Shown here piece after piece: positions 1 to 7,891 of a stretch of 64,000 bases of DNA. The notes beneath the pieces are model-generated. The model worked only from the letters and a program-made list of their open reading frames with translations, ran no database searches and was not told the DNA's origin. The position numbers and the translations under genes were made by a program. The first letter of the stretch is position 1; every line of letters starts with the position of its first letter. The stretch is from Streptomyces natalensis ATCC 27448 (GTDB taxonomy: Bacteria > Actinomycetota > Actinomycetes > Streptomycetales > Streptomycetaceae). The stretch spans positions 310,001 to 374,000 of the forward strand of contig NZ_JRKI01000029.1 in the NCBI RefSeq assembly GCF_000935125.1, in the 5' to 3' direction.

Positions 1-545
1 GCGGCTGTGCCGTCTGGTGTCCGCCGCGCACACCGAGGCCGACGGCACGGCGCCGGTCGTTTCCTGGCCGGTCCTGCGCGCATACGCCGACCAGGACCTG
101 GTGGTGCTGCTCGGTCCCGCTACCGAGCCCGTACGGGCCCTGTCCGCGGGTCGCCTCGACGTCGCCGAACAGCTGCTCGCGCCGTGGCGGGAGCTGGCAG
201 GTGAGCGACTGCGGCTGGAGACCGTGTATCTGGGACGGCAGGGCACCGGCGCGGGTTCGCTGCGGCTGGCCGCGCGCACCGTGGGCCTGCCCGACCAGCT
301 CGGCGTACGTACGGTGTTGGCGAACGCGGTCCGCTACGCCGACCCCGACCAGCACCGGCTGGCCGACGTGCTCGATGCGGCCCGGCTGCTGCGGCCCGTC
401 GACCGCCAGCACGTAGACGGCGGCGAGCGGTGGCTGAAGCACTCAACCGCCATGACCGCAGCCGCCGAGCAGATCGCCCGGGCCGTCAGCGACGATCCCA
501 CCCAGGCCCGGCGCCTGCTGGCCGAGACGGAGGCCACCGGCCACA
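1..545 (+). pseudogene. dnaE2: Fragment of error-prone DNA polymerase DnaE2 (PHP-domain part)
   Basis: The reading frame is open from the left edge and translates to residues typical of the N-terminal PHP region of actinobacterial DnaE2/ImuC (for example LCRLVSAAHTEADG, then LRLAARTVG, NAVRYAD and DVLDAARLLRPVD). The family is about 1,000-1,100 residues; only about 180 residues of it are visible here, and the match stops at ATEATGH near position 545, where the frame runs straight into SpoIIE-phosphatase sequence. No polymerase catalytic domain is present. The part left of position 1 cannot be seen. What is seen is a protein-level match recalled from the family; the reading as a deletion-fusion scar is inference. 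An alternative is a deliberate chimeric gene, which is unlikely because the downstream part carries a stop and frameshifts. Confidence 0.7.
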
Positions 546-1391
546 CCCGCGAGCGGACGACGGCATTGGCGCTGCAACGCAGTCTTCTGCCCCAGCGGAT
601 GCCCGTGCTCGGTGCCGTCGCGGCCGCCTCGCGCTACCTGCCGGCGAGTTGACGGCGACGCGCCGTGGCCCGCGCAGGGCATCCGGCACCCGCACGCGGA
701 CGCGCGGACGGGCAGGTCGAGTTCCTCGACCTGCCCGACGGCCTCCCCCTCGGCCGAGGCGGAGCACCCTTCGAAAAGGGCGAAGCGACACTGGACGACG
801 GAGACCTGCTGGTCCTGTACACCGATGGCTCACCAACCGGGCAGGGTCAGGGCCCCGAGACGAACCCCGCATCGCTCCGTCGGGCGCTGTCCGGCGCCGG
901 GCTCGACGACATCTGCGACACGATCATGGGCCACCTTCCACCGGCCCGTCGGCAGGACGATGTGGCGCTGCTCGTAGCTCGGGTACGCGGCCTTGAGCCG
1001 GACCGGCACGTCACCTGGGATCTGGCGGACGATCCCGCCGTCGTGAGCGAAGCACGTGCCCTCGCTATCGGGAAACTGAAGGAATGGGACCTGGAAGAGC
1101 TGGAATTCACCACAGAACTTCTGGTCAGCGAACTGGCCACCAACGCCATCCGTTATGGCAGCCCGCCGAACCAGCTGCGGCTCATCCGAGACCGCAACCT
1201 CATCTGCGAGGTTTCCGACAGCAGCAGCATCTCCCCCACATCCGCCGTGCCCTGGACACCGACGAAGGAGGACGCGGCCTCTACATGGTCCCCAACTCGC
1301 CCAACTCTGGGGCACCCGCTACCACGCCCGCAGTAAAACCATCTGGGCCGAACAGCCCCTCCCCGATGGCACGCCTGCCACTACCGCATAG
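546..1391 (+). pseudogene. Decayed SpoIIE/RsbU-type phosphatase with HATPase domain
   Basis: The sequence begins in phase with the DnaE2 fragment as RERTTALALQRSLLPQRMP, the usual lead-in to actinobacterial PP2C-type SpoIIE phosphatases that act on anti-sigma-factor antagonists. A TGA follows SRYLPAS at 650-652, and about 100 residues of the phosphatase core, including the GGDWxD and GDVxGHG metal-site region, are missing. The match resumes at ARAGHPAP (about 672), with LLVLYTDGS and RQDDVALL, and then the HATPase_c_2 N-box ELATNAIRYG (about 1130-1160). The C-terminal part is split over three frames: frameshifts near 1230-1240 and 1285-1295 are needed to join VSDSSS, GGRGLYMV and WGTRYHARSKTIWAEQPLP. 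With the catalytic core deleted, phosphatase activity is not expected. Confidence 0.75.
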
Positions 1392-1832
1392 CTCTGACGG
1401 CAACCATTCACATGGAAACGGTGGCCGCAGACTGTTCCCCCTACATCGACTGCCCACTGGCCACGGCGGCGGTTGAGCTCTCGGAGCAAACCCGCCCCGC
1501 TCGGGCGTGGAGACCGCCCTACACCGGACACCACTACGGACTTTAAGGCGAGTTTGGACATACTCCGAAAACGCATAAGAGGAAGTCGAATTCCCCCGAA
1601 TGGCCCAGTGGGTTTACGGCCGAACGGCAAACGGGGCGATGGCGGGATCTCAACGAAATCCAGATGGTCCAGCCGCTTCGACGTGCGTGAGAGAGTGCGG
1701 CGTGAATGATGGAGCTGATCTTGTGAGGGTGCTGGTGCTGAAGTGGCACAAGGTGGCGTCAGCGTCCCATCAGCAGGACGTGAACATCGAGCATTGACGT
1801 CCGACATACGGAACGCGACCAAGGAGAAAGCG
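1392..1832. other. Intergenic, no supported gene
   Basis: This stretch between the phosphatase remnant and the aldo/keto reductase has lower coding bias than its neighbours. Short open frames exist on both strands but none has a convincing ribosome site or a recognisable product. It must hold the promoter of the reductase gene, but no clear -35/-10 pair could be singled out by eye. Confidence 0.5.
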
Positions 1833-2891
1833 ATGTCTCTTACCCTCGACGCTTACCGGCTGCTGGGCCGCTCCGGTCTGCGTGTCTCGCCGCTGGCGCT
1901 GGGCACCATGACCTTCGGTGCCGACTGGGGATGGGGTGCCGACACCGACGAGGCGCGCAAGCTGTTCGAGATCTACGTCGAGCGCGGCGGCAACTTCATC
2001 GACACTGCCAGCATGTACACCAATGGCAGCTCCGAGCGGCTGCTGGGCGAATTCACCCGCGAAAACCGCGAAAGCCTGGTACTGGCGACGAAATACACGA
2101 GCCTGCGCCGACCGGGCGACCCGAACTCCGGTGGCAATCACCGTAAGAGCATGTTCGCCTCAGTGGAATCGAGTCTGCGACAGCTGAATACGGATTACCT
2201 CGATCTGCTGTACCTGCATGTGTGGGACTTTCTGACCCCGGTCGAGGAGATCCTGCGCGGCCTGGACGACCTGGTCCGCCAGGGCAAGGTGCTGTACGTG
2301 GCGATCTCGGACGCGCCGGCCTGGCAGGTCTCGCGCATGCAGGCCATTGCCGATCTGCGCGGGTGGTCGCCGCTGGTGGCGCTGCAGATCGAATACAGCC
2401 TGATCGAGCGGACCGTGGAGCGCGACCTGGTTCCGATGGCGCGCGAAATGGGGCTGGGCGTGATCGCGTGGTCACCGCTGGCCGGCGGAGTCCTCACCGG
2501 CAAATATGGCCGCGCCGACCTGTCCGAGCAGCCCGTCGCCGCCTCGCGCGAGGGCACCCGCAAGGACCTCGCTCTCGCCCAGGGCCACCTCACCGAGCGC
2601 GGTCTGGCGATCGCCGATGTGGTGAAAGAGATCGCCGCCCAACTGGGCAAGACGCCGTCGCAGGTCGCCCTCGCCTGGACCCTGCACAACCCCGACGTGA
2701 CGGCACCGATCGTCGGCGCCCGGACCTCGGCGCAGCTGGAGGACAACCTCGGTGCCCTGGACGTCGCATTCGATGCCGCTCACCTCGCCCGCCTGGACGA
2801 GGCAAGCGCCATCGACCTCGGCTTCCCCCACGAGTTCCTGGCCCGCAACCGCAGCGCCATGTTCGGCGGCCTGAGGGTCGAAACCCGCTGA
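1833..2891 (+). CDS. Aldo/keto reductase
   Basis: The product is a 352-residue NAD(P)H-dependent oxidoreductase of the aldo/keto reductase superfamily, predicted to be cytosolic and to interconvert aldehydes or ketones and alcohols; the substrate is not evident. The classic tetrad is visible: Asp57 (NFIDTA), Tyr62 (MYTNG), Lys87 (LATKY) and His129 (YLHVWD). The C-terminal cofactor-binding segment PIVGARTSAQLEDNLGAL is present. The start is the ATG at 1833, with AAGGAG about 8 bases upstream; an upstream in-frame extension to 1743 lacks family similarity. Length fits the 320-350 residues usual for the family. It stands alone, with decayed genes on both sides, and may be a survivor in an eroded region. 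Confidence 0.9.
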   Translation: MSLTLDAYRLLGRSGLRVSPLALGTMTFGADWGWGADTDEARKLFEIYVERGGNFIDTASMYTNGSSERLLGEFTRENRESLVLATKYTSLRRPGDPNSGGNHRKSMFASVESSLRQLNTDYLDLLYLHVWDFLTPVEEILRGLDDLVRQGKVLYVAISDAPAWQVSRMQAIADLRGWSPLVALQIEYSLIERTVERDLVPMAREMGLGVIAWSPLAGGVLTGKYGRADLSEQPVAASREGTRKDLALAQGHLTERGLAIADVVKEIAAQLGKTPSQVALAWTLHNPDVTAPIVGARTSAQLEDNLGALDVAFDAAHLARLDEASAIDLGFPHEFLARNRSAMFGGLRVETR

Positions 2892-2975
2892 GCCGCGAGT
2901 ATGCGCGCAAGGGCACCGAGATCAGTGGCCCGGCCCGAGTGGCGTTCGCCGTGGCGTTGCTGGTGTGGCCGCCGG

Positions 2976-3957
2976 TCAGGCGGGGGGCTGGATCGACAGG
3001 AAGTGGTGGAAGACGTTGCCCGGATCCCAGTGGGCCTTGATCTGTTGGAGGCGTGGGTAGTTGTCCTTGTAGTAGAGGGTGTGCCAGGGCACGCGGGAGG
3101 TGTTCCATTTCGGGTCGGCCAGGTCGGAATCGGGGTAGTTGATGTAGGAGCCGTCGCTGACTTCGCCGGGCACCGGAACGCCGCCGGTTTCGGCGTACAC
3201 GTCACGGTAGAAATCGCGGATCCAGGCCAGATGGGCTGCGTCGTCGGATTCCTCGGTCCAGGTCGTCAGGAAGATGACCTTCATGACCGCGTCGCGTTGG
3301 GCGATGGCGGTGGCCTTTGGCGGTACCGCGTTGGCCTGGCCGCCGTACCCGGCGAGCATCATGAGGCCGGTCGGGCTGGCGGTGGGGTCGGTCAGGTGCC
3401 GGTAGATCGTGGTGAGTTGGGTGTCGGTGTAGGAGCGGCGCAGGTAGCCGGCCTTGTTCTTGAACCGAGGGGTGATCGCGTCGCCGGTCTGACCGGTGCC
3501 CGGCCAGGTCGTCGGGTGTAGCCACGGCATCGTGGTCCGGGTGTCGGCCGGCGTGGTGCCGGTGCCCGCGGTCACCGCGGTCACCAGGTCGTTCACCAGG
3601 CCGTCGGCGCCTGGAATGTCGGCATCGACCCACACATTCATCATGAAGCTGCCCGCGCCGCGGTTCATCAGCTGGAGGACCGCGCACAGCGGCGCGTGCG
3701 GCGAGCCGGGTTGGCTGTTGCGTTCGTGCCAGGTGCCGTAGTTGCGCAGCAGCGTGGTGAAGGTCTGCTCGGTCATCTGCTGGTCCCACGCCCACACGAG
3801 CTGGCAGTCCAGTCGCCGGGGCGGGGCGGGGCGGGGCGGGCGGCAGGCGCGCGGCAGGCGGGCGGGGTCGGTGCCGGTGGCATCCGGTGTGCGCAGCCAG
3901 TACCGGGTGACCACGCCGAAGTTGCCGCCCTCGCCGCCGGCAGCCGGGTGTTCTCCT
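2976..3957 (-). pseudogene. C-terminal part of FAD/berberine-bridge-type oxidoreductase
   Basis: On the minus strand the reading frame opens with GGEGGNFGVVTRY, the end of the FAD-binding domain of BBE/VAO-type flavoenzymes, and runs to the C-terminal BBE motif NYPDSDLADPKW...YYKDNYPRLQQIKAHWDP. The usual protein is about 450-550 residues; only about 325 are left, and the N-terminal two-thirds of the FAD domain, including the His/Cys flavin attachment region, is absent. The first ATG in frame is at 3914. Upstream the sequence changes abruptly, in another frame, to integrase-like residues. A GGGGC pentamer run at 3818-3841 lies inside it. Function is very likely lost; whether a truncated protein is still made is unknown. 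Confidence 0.75.
3818..3841. repeat. GGGGC pentanucleotide tandem run
   Basis: Four consecutive GGGGC units plus a partial fifth lie inside the oxidoreductase remnant, encoding a Pro/Arg/Ala-rich insert. The run is prone to slippage and could form a G-quadruplex on the plus strand. Confidence 0.8.
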
Positions 3958-4057
3958 CGAAGATCTCCTCAGCGCGGCGGTAGGAGAGCCGGGCCCGGCC
4001 GGTCTCCGCGCACACATCGAGCGTCGGTGTTCCGGCCGGGGCCTTGCGGTCGGTGAT
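3958..4057 (-). pseudogene. Fragment of a tyrosine recombinase (integrase)
   Basis: On the minus strand, directly after an in-frame TAA at 4058-4060, the frame reads ITDRKAPAGTPTLDVCAETG followed by RARLSYRRAEEIFEENTRL. This resembles the segment before the catalytic HxLR motif in Streptomyces site-specific integrases (tyrosine recombinases). The match ends near 3957, where a different frame takes over with oxidoreductase sequence. Only about 33 residues are left, with no catalytic Arg, His or Tyr. It probably marks an old integration or transposition event whose rest has been deleted. The assignment rests on recalled family similarity and is moderate. Confidence 0.5.
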
Positions 4058-4190
4058 TTACTGCGGCAGTTGCGACCGCGTCTCCGCGACCGAGCATCCG
4101 CCCGAATGCGGTTCTGCTGTGCGGACTCGAGGGGAGGGGACGGTCAGTGTCCGACGCCGACCAGGCCCGGCGCCAGCATGCTTACCTGGG

Positions 4191-4928
4191 TCATGCCCCC
4201 AGATCCTCCGTCACGGGCAAGCACTCGGCGAGCAGGTCGACGACGTCGCGCCAGGCGCGCTGCGCGTGCCGTGGGTGGTAGCCGACGCCGGGGACTGCGG
4301 GATGGTCGACCGGCGGGTGGTGGAAGGCGTGCAAGGCGCCGCCGTAGACCGTGAGGCGCCAGTCGACGCCCGCGGCCTGCATCTCGGCGGTGAATGCGTT
4401 CCGTTGCGCGGGCGGCATGATCGGGTCTTCCGACCCGACCCCGGCCCACACCGGGCAGCGAATGTGTGCCGCCTCGCCCGGTCGGCCCGTGGTCAGTGCG
4501 TTGAGTGTCCCGATCGCGCGCAGGCTGACGCCATCACGCCCGAGTTCCAGCCCGATGGCGCCCCCGGTGCCGTAGCCGACGGCGGCGATCCGGTCGGGGT
4601 CGGTCCGCGGTTCGGTGCGCAACACGTCGAGCGCCGCATGGCCGATGCCCCGCATCCGGTCGGGATCAGCGAGCAGTGGCATGCAACGGGCCAGCATCTC
4701 CTCGGGGTCACCCAAATAGCGCCCGCCGTGAAGGTCGAAGGCCAGCGCTACATATCCCAGCTCGGCGAGAGCATCGGCCCGGCGGCGCTCGACGTCGCTG
4801 AGCCCCATGCCCTCTGGTCCGAGCAGCACCGCGGGCCGGCGGTCGACACCGGCCGGGAGCGCGAGGTGCCCGATCATCGTCAAACCGTCGGCCGGGTACT
4901 CGACCGTACGCGTCGTAATCGTCGTCAT
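4191..4928 (-). CDS. Dienelactone-hydrolase-family alpha/beta hydrolase
   Basis: The product is 245 residues, the usual size for the dienelactone hydrolase family, whose members hydrolyse lactones or esters in the cytosol. The acid and base of the triad are visible, Asp168 in GVGSEDPIMPP and His200 in GGALHAFHH, and so is the family Glu39 in GPEGMGL. The nucleophile elbow, normally GYCFGG or GxSxG, reads GYGTGG, so Gly120 stands where Cys or Ser is expected. Either the enzyme uses another mechanism or it is not a hydrolase; a natural Gly variant of this elbow may be a feature of this subfamily. The ATG at 4928 opens MTTITTRTVEYPADG and is preferred. The gene is monocistronic as far as can be seen. 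Confidence 0.85.
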   Translation of the reverse strand: MTTITTRTVEYPADGLTMIGHLALPAGVDRRPAVLLGPEGMGLSDVERRRADALAELGYVALAFDLHGGRYLGDPEEMLARCMPLLADPDRMRGIGHAALDVLRTEPRTDPDRIAAVGYGTGGAIGLELGRDGVSLRAIGTLNALTTGRPGEAAHIRCPVWAGVGSEDPIMPPAQRNAFTAEMQAAGVDWRLTVYGGALHAFHHPPVDHPAVPGVGYHPRHAQRAWRDVVDLLAECLPVTEDLGA

Positions 4929-5094
4929 GAGACTGGACTGTAGTGATCGTCGAGCCCGGTCCGGCCGGTGTTCTGCCGCTGGCAGAACAGCGCGGGTGTC
5001 CCTCTGAAATACGGCGAGGGCTCACAAGAACCGTCACAATCCCCGTTCACGCCTCGGGTTCGGATGCGGATCGACGCGCCCCTGGGGCAGCGCC

Positions 5095-5295
5095 ATAGGC
5101 GGCCTGCTCCTGGCCGCCGGCACCGACGCCGGCCATCCCTTCGCGAACGACGGCGCCTACACAACGGCAGCGGTGGTTGGCATTGCCGCGATGGCGGTCA
5201 CGACTATGGCCTGCCTCGCTCTCGCCCGCCTACGCTCGCCCGGGGCCGTCCTGACCGCAGCCTCGACCGGCGCGGTGCGGATGCCCTCCAGATGA
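5095..5295 (+). pseudogene. C-terminal tail of an MFS-type transporter
   Basis: An open stretch translates to IGGLLLAAGTDAGHPF, then a hydrophobic segment AAVVGIAAMAVTTMACLALA and a short charged tail ending at TGA 5293-5295. This looks like the last loop and last transmembrane helix of a DHA2-type MFS permease. The sequence upstream in the same frame is not transporter-like and there is no start codon or ribosome site of its own. It is best read as the remnant of a deleted gene; the family call is based on the tail alone and is tentative. Confidence 0.4.
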
Positions 5296-5488
5296 CCGAC
5301 GTCGCCGTGGCTCGTGCCGTCTGTCGTTCGGCCAGGTCCTGCGAGCACGAACCTGGCCGGACCGGCTGGCCCGAATCGGGGCTGACCGGCGAGGACTCTG
5401 CAGCGCCCCGGTTATCCGTCGTTGGGTACGATCGATCTGAAGTGTGAATTCGAAGTCGTATGTGCTCTTCCAGGCACTGGAGGATTCC

Positions 5489-5782
5489 GTGGCCAAGGGC
5501 TACTGGGTCGGTTCCTACCGCTCGATTTCAGACCCTGAGCAGCTGGCTGCCTACAACGAGCTGGCCGGTCCGGCCGTCCAAGCCGGGGGCGGGCGGCTCC
5601 TCTCCCGCGGTGTTCGGGTCGTCGCCCACGACGCCGGAATCGCCGAGCGCACCGTGCTGATCGAGTTCGACAGTTTCGATCAGGCCGTTGCGGCCCGCGA
5701 GAGTAAGGCCTACCAGGAGGCGCTGGCCGCCCTCTCCGACGGCGTCGAGCGTGACTTCCGCATCATCGAAGGCATTGACTGA
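5489..5782 (+). CDS. DUF1330 family protein
   Basis: The product is a 97-residue protein of the DUF1330 family (dimeric alpha-beta barrel fold, function not established). Hallmarks are the start KGYWVGSYRSISDPEQLAAY, the central AGGGRLLSRG and ERTVLIEFDSFDQAVA, and the C-terminal FRIIEG. The GTG at 5489 is chosen because GGAGG lies 5 bases upstream and the protein then begins MAKGYW, as in relatives; an in-frame start at 5444 would add 15 unrelated residues. It is followed at once by transposase remnants and has no obvious operon partner. Confidence 0.85.
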   Translation: MAKGYWVGSYRSISDPEQLAAYNELAGPAVQAGGGRLLSRGVRVVAHDAGIAERTVLIEFDSFDQAVAARESKAYQEALAALSDGVERDFRIIEGID

Positions 5783-5810
5783 CCGATGGGGTTAGAGCTT
5801 GTCCGGTCGA

Positions 5811-5945
5811 TCATGTGCGGAGCCAGATGACGAGGGCTGCGGTCGTGACGGTGCCGAGGAAGACGTAGCCGCGCTTGTCGTAGCGGGTGGCCACGGCGCG
5901 GAACTGTTTGAGCCGGTTGATGGCTCGTTCGATACGGTTCAGGCG
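5811..5945 (-). pseudogene. C-terminal end of IS5-family transposase
   Basis: The minus strand encodes NRIERAINRLKQFRAVATRYDK and a tail to ALVIWLRT followed by a stop. This is the last segment of IS5-type DDE transposases of Streptomyces, around the conserved ER..xxLK motif. About 45 residues are left. Its upstream end abuts the Tn3-type transposase tail. The sequence GAGCTTGTCCGGTCGATC at 5793-5810, just beyond the stop, could be what is left of an insertion-sequence terminal repeat, but no partner end was found. Confidence 0.7.
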
Positions 5946-6442
5946 GCCTGGCCGAGACCGGCGGCGATCAGGTCCTGCTCGCGCAGCGGTGTGAAGTCGA
6001 CGTCGAGTTCCGGGTCGTACGCCTCGGGCTGGATACCGAGTTCGTGGGTGCTGTACTCGCCGAACCGGTTGATGTGCTCGGTCAGGTACGGCGAGATGTG
6101 TGCCAGGTCCTCCGGATCGACCTCCCATCCCTCCTCCAGCAGCTGCCGCACGATCTCCGCGATGTCCAGGGCATTGTGGAAGATCACCACGTTCGTGAGC
6201 AGCGCGTTGAACTTCATCGCCTTCTCCTGCTCGACGGGGTCGTTGTCGGCGATGACGCCGCGGTTGCCGAAGCCGATCCACTGGGAGAACCGGTTGAACG
6301 ACTCCACCTTGTTCGTCGCCGCGGTCACCCGCCGGCGCAGCGGCGCGTCCGAGAGGTAGCGCAGCAACTGGACAGTGCGGATCACGCGGCCGACCTCACG
6401 GAAGGCGGCATAGGTGGCGTTCTTCCGCGACCCGGAGCGCAA
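5939..6442 (-). pseudogene. C-terminal part of Tn3-family transposase
   Basis: About 167 residues match the C-terminal end of the Tn3 transposase (DDE_Tnp_Tn3): RSGSRKNATYAAFREVGRVI, VESFNRFSQWIGFGNRG, DNDPVEQEKAMKFNALLTN, and HISPYLTEHINRFGEY. A full protein is about 1,000 residues, so this is the last sixth only. A TTG at 6442 is the first possible start, but an in-frame stop just upstream shows it is a truncated remnant. No resolvase or 38-bp Tn3 end is recognised nearby. Confidence 0.8.
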
Positions 6443-6901
6443 CCGCTAGCGAGGTCCGGCCCGCCATGTCATGAACAGCCGGCGGCTCATGCCCGGAGCG
6501 CCTCCGCGGGCGGGGAGCGAACCAGGTGCCGTTGCACTTCGCGCAGATGGTGGCCGAAACATCTCCACGTAGGCGGAGATGCGCCGGTCTCGGCGTCGAA
6601 GTGCTCGCTGGGGCCCGGGGCCGCTCCGCGCAGGCGGAGATGTTCCGGTGATGGGCCTGGCTGCCTACACCACCGCCCGCGAGGTCGGCATGCACTCCGG
6701 ACTGAACTGACTGACCTTCAGGAAAGTCAGCATGGGGTCAGCATGAGTCCGACCAGAGGTTGTCACACATGACTGAACACGCGACCCGCAGGGTGCTCCC
6801 GGAGTCACCGTTTTGAAGCACGGTCGGCCACTCAGGGCCGCACAGCCCGGCTGGCGGCGGACGCACCCGTCACTGATCCACTGACGACTCATAGCAGCAG
6901 G
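6443..6901. other. Intergenic region with CRISPR remnant, no supported gene
   Basis: No convincing coding sequence was found. The region holds the degenerate repeat pair described separately (6559-6648) and, at about 6725-6744, a short tandem of GTCAGCATG. The remaining bases, up to the pirin stop at 6902, show nothing recognisable. Confidence 0.5.
6559..6648 (+). CRISPR. Degenerate type I-E CRISPR remnant (two repeats, one spacer)
   Basis: Two 29-bp segments, 6559-6587 and 6620-6648, agree at 22 of 29 positions and are separated by exactly 32 bp, the repeat plus spacer length of type I-E arrays. Each has the expected dyad, CTCC...GGAG, extended in the second copy to CTCCGC...GCGGAG, followed by ATG and a CCGG end that corresponds to the 5' handle of a I-E crRNA, so the plus strand would be transcribed. 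One further period upstream, 6498-6526, agrees with the second copy at 17 of 29 positions and may be a third, more decayed repeat. No cas gene is in the window. Chance similarity in GC-rich DNA is possible but the exact 61-bp spacing argues against it. Confidence 0.5.
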
Positions 6902-7891
6902 TCAGCGCACACGTCCGCGCGGTTTCAAAGATCCGTTCGGCAGCTCGGGGGCGGGCAGTCGATCGCCGTCGTAGCCCTTCACTTCGCCGAAGCGCGCACC
7001 ATCCGCATCTTCCATCCACGCCGAACGGGCCTCGACGATATCCTGGTGCGACCGCCCCACGAAGTTCCACCACATGACGATTTCCTCGTCGAAGGGGGGA
7101 CCGCCGAGCAGGACCGTCCGTGCGATGTCGTCCGCATCGTTCGTCAGCGTCAGCGCCTCGCTGCCCGGACAGGCGTAGCCCATCTCCGCGGGACGAACCA
7201 GGGCGTCGCCCAGACGTACGTCGCCGTGGTCGACCAAGAGGCCGTGCTCGAAGCCGGGGTCCACGGTGAGCGTGACCGCCGCGCGGGGCTGGAGGAGAAT
7301 CTCGGCGCCGAGCAGGGGGGTGAAGGTCCGCACCGGGGAGACATCACCTGCGAGGGAGCCCAGGAAGACCCTGATCTCGGCCCCGTCGATCCGCACGGGC
7401 TCGGGGGCGTAGTGCTGGAAGTCCCGTTCGGCGTTGCGGTGTTCCTCCGGCAGCGCCACCCACAGCTGGACGCCGTGCAGGATGGTGGTCCGCGGCGTGG
7501 ACACCTCGGAGTGGCAGATGCCGAATCCGCCCGTCATGAGGTTCAGCTCGCCCGGCCGTACGTAGGCGCGGCTGCCCAGGCTGTCACGGTGCTCGATCTC
7601 CCCGCTGAACAGCCAGCTCACCGTCTGTAGGCCGGTGTGCGGGTGCGGGGCCACGTCCATGCCGCCCGTCAGCGAGACGTCGTCGGGGCCGTAGTGATCG
7701 GCGAAGCACCACGCGCCGATCAGAGTCCGGGCGCGCTGCGGCAGTGTGCGTCGCACGGTCATCGCCCGGGGGCCGCCGAGGGGCACGTCGCGGGCGGTCA
7801 GTACGTCCACCCGTGCCGCCTCGGCCGGCAGCCCGCTGTCCACCGTGGCACCGCATCGCAGCTCCATCGGTTTCGTTTCGGTATTGCTCAC
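6902..7891 (-). CDS. Pirin family protein
   Basis: The product is 329 residues, a two-domain cupin protein of the pirin family. Bacterial pirins bind a metal, and some act as quercetin dioxygenases or as modulators of pyruvate dehydrogenase; the role here is unknown. The metal ligands are visible: His83 and His85 in APHPHTG, His127 and Glu129 in GFGICHSEV, along with the family strand VSWLFSGEIEHRDSLGS. The C-terminal domain has GGPPFDEEIVMWWNFVGRS. The start chosen is GTG 7891, with GGGAGG about 8 bases upstream; the more distal in-frame start adds an atypical Arg/Cys-rich leader. It is a single gene with a 450-bp divergent gap to xdhA. Confidence 0.9.
   Translation of the reverse strand: MSNTETKPMELRCGATVDSGLPAEAARVDVLTARDVPLGGPRAMTVRRTLPQRARTLIGAWCFADHYGPDDVSLTGGMDVAPHPHTGLQTVSWLFSGEIEHRDSLGSRAYVRPGELNLMTGGFGICHSEVSTPRTTILHGVQLWVALPEEHRNAERDFQHYAPEPVRIDGAEIRVFLGSLAGDVSPVRTFTPLLGAEILLQPRAAVTLTVDPGFEHGLLVDHGDVRLGDALVRPAEMGYACPGSEALTLTNDADDIARTVLLGGPPFDEEIVMWWNFVGRSHQDIVEARSAWMEDADGARFGEVKGYDGDRLPAPELPNGSLKPRGRVR

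Noticed and set aside
1473..1709. A 78-codon frame in the gap before the aldo/keto reductase
   Set aside because: No ribosome site, no similarity and composition unlike the neighbouring genes.
6725..6744. Short tandem GTCAGCATG as a possible attachment or recombinase arm site
   Set aside because: Only two copies of 9 bp with no integrase, tRNA or matching partner found nearby.
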